Shown one piece after another: positions 7,421-10,681 of a DNA stretch of 10,681 bases. Source of the stretch: Thermoplasmata archaeon. GTDB lineage: Archaea > Thermoplasmatota > Thermoplasmata > Lutacidiplasmatales > UBA184. Under the pieces are notes generated by a model. That model ran no database searches, was not told the origin of the DNA, and saw nothing but the letters and a program-made list of their open reading frames with translations. Position numbers and translations under genes: made by a program. Each line of letters opens with the position of its first letter. The stretch's first letter is position 1. The stretch spans positions 1-10,681 of the forward strand of contig JASIDM010000163.1 of NCBI GenBank assembly GCA_030044695.1. Direction: 5' to 3'.

Positions 7421-7436
7421 TTATAGGGTTTCGAGC
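7421..7436 (-). promoter_or_regulatory. Candidate leaderless promoter for polB (BRE plus TATA) overlapping the glycosylase stop codon
   Basis: On the minus strand the text is TCGAAACCCTATAA. CTATAA (7421-7426) is centred about 25 nt before the polB GTG, and CGAAA just upstream resembles an archaeal B-recognition element. This is one of few AT-rich patches in the minus-strand unit. The TAA stop of the upstream glycosylase lies within the TATA box, so polB may have its own promoter as well as read-through from the glycosylase gene. The role is inferred from match and spacing. Confidence 0.5.
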
Positions 7437-8086
7437 GCGCCGCGGCGCAACCAGCTGCCGAGCGCCTGGACGTCCTGGTCCCACCGGCGGTGGAGCCGCG
7501 TGGAGCGCAGGGCGGCCGCCGGGTGGATCAGCGGGAACCCCCAGCGGTCGGCGAACCGCCGGGGCCGCCCGGCGACCTCGAGGATCGCCGGCGCCCCCGG
7601 CTCGAGCGCGGCGAGCGCCTTCGTCCCCAGCGGAACGAGGGCCGACGGGCGGAGCAGCCCGAGCTGCCGGTCCAGGTACGGCCGGCAGGTACGGGCCGCG
7701 TGAGGGTCGAAGCGGTTCTCCGGTGGACGGCACTTCAGCACGTTCAGCACGCCGTACGCCCCGAGCCCGCTCCCCAGCTGGTCGATCGCCCGGTCCAGCA
7801 GCCGCCCCGATCGACCCACGAACGGCTGCCCGGCGAGGTCCTCCGCGCGGCCGGGGGCCTCGCCGACGAAGACGAGGCGGGGGCGCAGCGAACCCCGGTA
7901 GACGACGGCGTGCGTACGGCTCGCGGCGAGAGGGCAGAGCGTGCAGCGGCGTATCTCCTCGGAGAGGAGCTCGAACGCCCGCCGGAGCGCCTCCTCCGAC
8001 ACCGGGGACATGGGCCCGGGCGCCGGGACCTTCGGAGCTCGCGCCCGGCCCGCTCGGACGCCCCCGCGCGACGCCACCGCCGTCAC
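7421..8086 (-). CDS. udg: Family 4 uracil-DNA glycosylase, iron-sulfur type
   Basis: This enzyme excises uracil from DNA as the first step of base excision repair. Family 4 marks are seen in order: C48-TL-C51 near the N-terminus, motif A VFVGEAPGRAEDLAGQPFVG (GEAPG at 75-79, the family 4 form; family 5 has GLAPA), LNVLKCRPPENR with C119, C134, and IHPAAALR (H188-P189), the second active-site motif. The four cysteines would bind a 4Fe-4S cluster. The last pair is spaced C-x14-C, which I believe is one residue shorter than usual. The start is uncertain: GTG 8086 gives 221 residues and lies 27 nt from a palindromic TTTAAA box, which fits leaderless transcription; ATG 8011 gives 196 residues and removes a 25-residue Arg/Ala/Pro-rich, probably disordered leader. 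It is followed 22 bp later by polB and is divergent from rpsL. Confidence 0.92.
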   Translation of the reverse strand: MTAVASRGGVRAGRARAPKVPAPGPMSPVSEEALRRAFELLSEEIRRCTLCPLAASRTHAVVYRGSLRPRLVFVGEAPGRAEDLAGQPFVGRSGRLLDRAIDQLGSGLGAYGVLNVLKCRPPENRFDPHAARTCRPYLDRQLGLLRPSALVPLGTKALAALEPGAPAILEVAGRPRRFADRWGFPLIHPAAALRSTRLHRRWDQDVQALGSWLRRGALETL

Positions 8087-8109
8087 CGGCGGCCGGAGCC
8101 GGGACGGAT

Positions 8110-8117
8110 TTTAAATA
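8110..8117 (+). promoter_or_regulatory. TATA box for the rpsL-rps7-EF2 operon, possibly shared with the divergent glycosylase gene
   Basis: TTTAAATA is a canonical archaeal TATA box and the most AT-rich octamer in a GC-rich spacer. Its centre is about 37 nt upstream of the rpsL ATG at 8151, which predicts transcription starting near 8140 and a leader of about 11 nt with no Shine-Dalgarno. Because TTTAAA is palindromic, the minus strand reads CTATTTAAAAT, centred 27 nt before the glycosylase GTG at 8086. Use for rpsL is likely; use in both directions is inference. Confidence 0.7.
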
Positions 8118-8150
8118 GGGCGGCCCTGTGGACGGCTCCCTTCGCTGACG

Positions 8151-8585
8151 ATGCCACCGCCGTCCGGTCTTAACACCGCAGGCCGCCTCGAGCGGCTTCG
8201 CCAGCGGCGACGCTGGTCGGACCGCTACTACAAGCGCCGGACCCTGCACCTCAAGGAGCGCTCCGACCCTCTCGAGGGGGCCCCGCAGGCCCGGGGGATC
8301 GTGATCGAGAAGGTCGGGGTCGAGGCCAAGCAGCCGAACTCGGCGATCCGCAAGTGCATCAAGGTCCAGCTCATCAAGAACGGGCGCCAGGTCACGGCGT
8401 TCGCGGTCGGCGACGGAGCGATCAACTTCATCGACGAGCACGACGAAGTGCTCGTCGAGGGGATCGGCGGCCGCATGGGCCGGTCTTATGGGGACATCCC
8501 GGGAGTACGTTACAAGGTGATCCAGGTGAACGGCGTCTCCTTGGACGAGCTCGTGCGGGGACGCAAGGAGAAGCCGGCGCGATGA
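8151..8585 (+). CDS. rpsL: Small-subunit ribosomal protein uS12, archaeal type
   Basis: This protein (144 aa) lines the decoding centre of the 30S subunit and contacts the codon-anticodon helix. It is the archaeal/eukaryotic form (related to eukaryotic S23): a basic N-terminus with RRRWSDRYYKRRTLHLKE (19-36), DPLEGAPQARGIV (39-51), the hallmark EAKQPNSAIRK (58-68), CIKVQLIKNGRQVTAFAVGDG, and the archaeal C-terminus DIPGVRYKVIQVNGVSLDELVRGRKEKP. The length matches archaeal homologues apart from a proline-rich MPPPSG start. ATG 8151 is clear. Its stop overlaps the rps7 start (ATGA, 8582-8585), implying translational coupling. Transcription most likely starts from the TATA box at 8110-8117. The usual archaeal neighbours upstream (RNA polymerase subunits, L30e, NusA) are absent; a divergent glycosylase gene is there instead. 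Confidence 0.97.
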   Translation: MPPPSGLNTAGRLERLRQRRRWSDRYYKRRTLHLKERSDPLEGAPQARGIVIEKVGVEAKQPNSAIRKCIKVQLIKNGRQVTAFAVGDGAINFIDEHDEVLVEGIGGRMGRSYGDIPGVRYKVIQVNGVSLDELVRGRKEKPAR

Positions 8586-9244
8586 GCGGCGACCCGTTGG
8601 AGCGCCCCACGCCCGAGGTCCCGGCGGAGGACGCCGGACCGGTCGTCCAGCGGCCCCAGCCTCCCCCCCCGCCGCCGTTCGCCATCCCTCCGCTGTTCGG
8701 CAAGTACCCCTTCGAGGGGCTGGAGGTCCACGATCCGGGGCTGCTGCCGTACCTGTACCTGCATCCGGTCTACGCGCCCCACACCGAGGGGCGCCTCTGC
8801 GGCAAGCCGTTCCAGAAGACCCGCATGCACCTGGTGGAGCGGCTGGCGAACCACCTGATGAAGGGCGGCAAGTTCACCGGCAAGAAGCAGAAGGCCCTCG
8901 CGACGATCCGGCGCGCCTTCGACGAGATCGCCGCCAAGGAAGGCAAGAACCCACTCCAGCTCCTGGTCGACGCCGTGGAGAACGCGGCTCCCCGGGAGGA
9001 GGTCACGCGCCTGCAGTTCGGCGGCATCTCCGTCCCCCGGGCGGTCGACGCCTCCCCGGCCCGGCGCCTCAACGTGGCGATCCGCAACCTCGCGCTCGGG
9101 GCGATCCAGGCCTCGCACAAGTCGACCAAGCCGATCGAGAGCTGCCTCGCGGACGAGATCCGCCTCGCGGCCAAGGGGGACCTGACGTCGTTCTCCGTCG
9201 GGCGCAAGGAAGAGGTCGAGCGCGTCTCGCAGTCGGCGCGCTGA
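8582..9244 (+). CDS. rps7: Small-subunit ribosomal protein uS7, archaeal type, with proline-rich N-terminal extension
   Basis: This protein (220 aa) nucleates assembly of the 30S head and lies near the E site. The core begins around residue 39 with FGKYPFEGLEVHDPGLLPYLYL, as in archaeal S7, followed by PHTEGRLCGKPF, KTRMHLVERLANHLMKGGK, the helix NPLQLLVDAVENAAPREEV, the signature FGGISVPRAVDASPARRLNVAIRN and the C-terminal CLADEIRLAAKGDLTSFSVGRKEEVERVSQ. The first 38 residues are acidic and proline-rich with six consecutive prolines (27-32), an apparently disordered extension longer than I would expect. ATG 8582 overlaps the rpsL stop; AAGGAG (8565-8570) lies 11 nt upstream, so coupling or a weak ribosome site may set initiation. 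The EF-2 gene starts 22 bp downstream. Confidence 0.96.
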   Translation: MSGDPLERPTPEVPAEDAGPVVQRPQPPPPPPFAIPPLFGKYPFEGLEVHDPGLLPYLYLHPVYAPHTEGRLCGKPFQKTRMHLVERLANHLMKGGKFTGKKQKALATIRRAFDEIAAKEGKNPLQLLVDAVENAAPREEVTRLQFGGISVPRAVDASPARRLNVAIRNLALGAIQASHKSTKPIESCLADEIRLAAKGDLTSFSVGRKEEVERVSQSAR

Positions 9245-9266
9245 CGGCCGGGACGGACGGGGACCG

Positions 9267-10681
9267 ATGACGCACATCCGTAGCGAGCTGGCGAAGGCCA
9301 TCCCGGAGATGATGCGCCAGATCGACAAGATCCGCAACATCGGGATCGTCGCCCACATCCACCACGGCAAGACGACCCTCAGCGACAACCTCCTGGCCGC
9401 CGCCGGGATGATCTCGGACGAGCTCGCCGGTAAGCAGCTCTACCTCAACTTCGACGAGCAGGAGCAGGCGCGCCTGCTGACGATCAACAACGCCGACGTG
9501 ACGATCGTCCACGAGTTCGAGCACGAGCCGTACCTGATCAACCTCATCGACACCCCCGGCCACGTCGACTTCGGCGGCGACGTGACCCGGGCGATGCGGG
9601 CCGTCGACGGCGCGATCGTCGTCGTCTGCGCCGTCGAGGGCGTGATGGCGCAGACCGAGACGGTCCTGCGGCAGGCGCTCCGCGAGAAGGTGAAGCCGGT
9701 CCTGTTCATCAACAAGGTCGACCGCGCGATCAAGGAGCTGCAGCTGACCCCGGAGTCGCTGCAGAAGCGGTTCACGGCGATCATCGGTGAGGTCAACGAG
9801 CTGATCCGGCGGATGGCCCCGGAGGAGTTCATCGACGAGTGGTCGGTCGATCCGCGCGACGGCTCGGTCGCCTTCGGCTCCGGCTACGAGAACTGGGCGA
9901 TCAGCGTGCCGTACATGCAGAAGACCGGCGTGAAGTTCCCGGACATCATCGACTTCGTCTCCACGGGCCGCTCCAAGGAGATCGCCCAGCGGGCGAAGAT
10001 CAACGACGTCGTCTTCGACATGGTCGTCCGCCACCTCCCGAGCCCTCGCCACGCCCAGAAGTACCGTATCCCCAACATCTGGAAGGGCGAGATCGGCTCG
10101 TCGGTCGGCCAGGCGATGGTCAACACCGACGCGACCGGCCCGACGTCGTTCATGGTCACGGACATCACCATGGACCCGAGCGCCGGGGAGATCGCCACGG
10201 GGCGGGTCTTCTCCGGGCGGCTCCAGAAGGGGATGGAGCTCGCGATCGTCGGGACGAAGCTCCGCAACCGGGTCCAGCACGTCTCGCTGTTCATGGGGCC
10301 GGAGCGGCTGATGGTCGACGACGTCCCCGCCGGCAACATCGCGGCGGTCATCGGCCTCTCGGACGCCTTCGCCGGCACCACGACCACGACGGCGGCCGAG
10401 ATGGTGCCGTTCGAGGAGATCCGCCACGTCTCCGAGCCCGTCGTCACCGTCGCGATCGAGCCGAAGCGGATGGCCGACCTGCCGAAGCTCATCGAGGTGA
10501 TGCGCAAGGTCGGCAAGGAGGACGCGAGCCTCCGGGTCGAGATCAACCCCGAGACCGGCGAGCACCTGCTCTCCGGGATGGGGGAGCTCCACCTCGAGAT
10601 CACCCAGTACCGGATCGTCAACGACTACAAGGTCGAGATCGAGGCGAGCAAGCCGATCGTCGTCTACCGCGAGCTCGTCCG
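9267..10681 (+). CDS. Translation elongation factor 2 (aEF-2), 3' end outside window, with altered P-loop and switch I
   Basis: EF-2 is the GTPase that drives ribosomal translocation. About 471 residues are visible, covering the G domain, domain II and the start of domain III. Clear EF-2 text includes IRNIGIVAHI (22-31), LINLIDTPGHVDFGGDVTRA (G3, 95-99), FINKVDR (G4, N149-D152), DGSVAFGSGYENWAIS, MVVRHLPSPRHAQKYRIP, HVSEPVVTVAIEPKRM and HLLSGMGELHLEIT. Two normally near-invariant motifs differ: the P-loop HIDHGKT reads HIHHGKT (H32, codon 9360-9362), and switch I RGIT reads RLLT (69-72, codons 9471-9482). The P-loop Gly-Lys-Thr, the switch I Thr72 and catalytic His99 are intact, so it is probably a working but modified GTPase. 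The diphthamide site lies beyond the window. ATG 9267 follows uS7 by 22 bp. The ORF is open to the window edge. Confidence 0.96.
   Translation, partial: MTHIRSELAKAIPEMMRQIDKIRNIGIVAHIHHGKTTLSDNLLAAAGMISDELAGKQLYLNFDEQEQARLLTINNADVTIVHEFEHEPYLINLIDTPGHVDFGGDVTRAMRAVDGAIVVVCAVEGVMAQTETVLRQALREKVKPVLFINKVDRAIKELQLTPESLQKRFTAIIGEVNELIRRMAPEEFIDEWSVDPRDGSVAFGSGYENWAISVPYMQKTGVKFPDIIDFVSTGRSKEIAQRAKINDVVFDMVVRHLPSPRHAQKYRIPNIWKGEIGSSVGQAMVNTDATGPTSFMVTDITMDPSAGEIATGRVFSGRLQKGMELAIVGTKLRNRVQHVSLFMGPERLMVDDVPAGNIAAVIGLSDAFAGTTTTTAAEMVPFEEIRHVSEPVVTVAIEPKRMADLPKLIEVMRKVGKEDASLRVEINPETGEHLLSGMGELHLEITQYRIVNDYKVEIEASKPIVVYRELV

Noticed and set aside
9069..10592. A 507-codon minus-strand open frame opposite uS7 and EF-2.
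   Set aside because: It is antisense to unmistakable EF-2 sequence; its Asp/Leu/Val/Arg-rich text is the usual mirror of GC-rich coding DNA.
1..10681. tRNA, rRNA, insertion sequence or prophage features.
   Set aside because: I saw no TTCRANY-type T-loop text in a cloverleaf setting, no transposase motifs and no terminal repeats; intergenic space is too small to hold most of these.

Overview
This is a compact, very GC-rich window (roughly 70% G+C by eye) from an archaeon, most likely a member of the Thermoplasmatota. The archaeal assignment rests on archaeal-type uS12, uS7 and EF-2 in the order rpsL-rps7-EF2, an archaeal family B DNA polymerase with a uracil-recognition pocket, and TATA-type promoters (TTTAAATA, CTATAA) in place of bacterial -35/-10 boxes. 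The Thermoplasmatota assignment is inference: the EF-2 and uS12 text resembles what I remember of Thermoplasma and marine group II proteins (for example the IVNDYKVEIEASKPIVVYRE stretch). Nearly every base is coding, and many starts are GTG without a clear Shine-Dalgarno, which suits leaderless transcription.

Layout. (1) 1-1410, plus strand: the 3' end of an unidentified gene with a proline/alanine-rich linker, a 91-residue CxxC protein of unknown function, and a DedA/VTT-family membrane protein. (2) 1446-3989: a divergent pair of nucleotide-synthesis genes, dihydroorotase (pyrC, minus strand) and AIR synthetase (purM, plus strand). They share an 81-bp spacer that contains an inverted repeat near the expected purM promoter position. 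A ten-helix EamA/DMT-type transporter follows purM. (3) 4939-8086, minus strand: a family 4 uracil-DNA glycosylase followed 22 bp later by family B DNA polymerase, which overlaps the transporter tail-to-tail by 17 bp. (4) 8110-10681, plus strand: a canonical TATA box, then uS12, uS7 (ATGA overlap) and EF-2, which runs off the window end.

How the genes work together. PyrC and PurM serve pyrimidine and purine synthesis. The glycosylase and polymerase form a plausible uracil-handling pair: the polymerase keeps residues matching the known uracil read-ahead pocket, and the glycosylase removes uracil. The last three genes encode the small-subunit decoding centre and head proteins and the translocase.

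The strongest oddity is in EF-2. The P-loop Asp of HIDHGKT is His, and the switch I RGIT motif is RLLT, while Lys/Thr of the P-loop, DTPGH and NKVD are intact. These two positions correspond to the ligands of the monovalent cation described in translational GTPases, so their joint change is worth checking. No mobile element, CRISPR array, tRNA or rRNA gene was seen.
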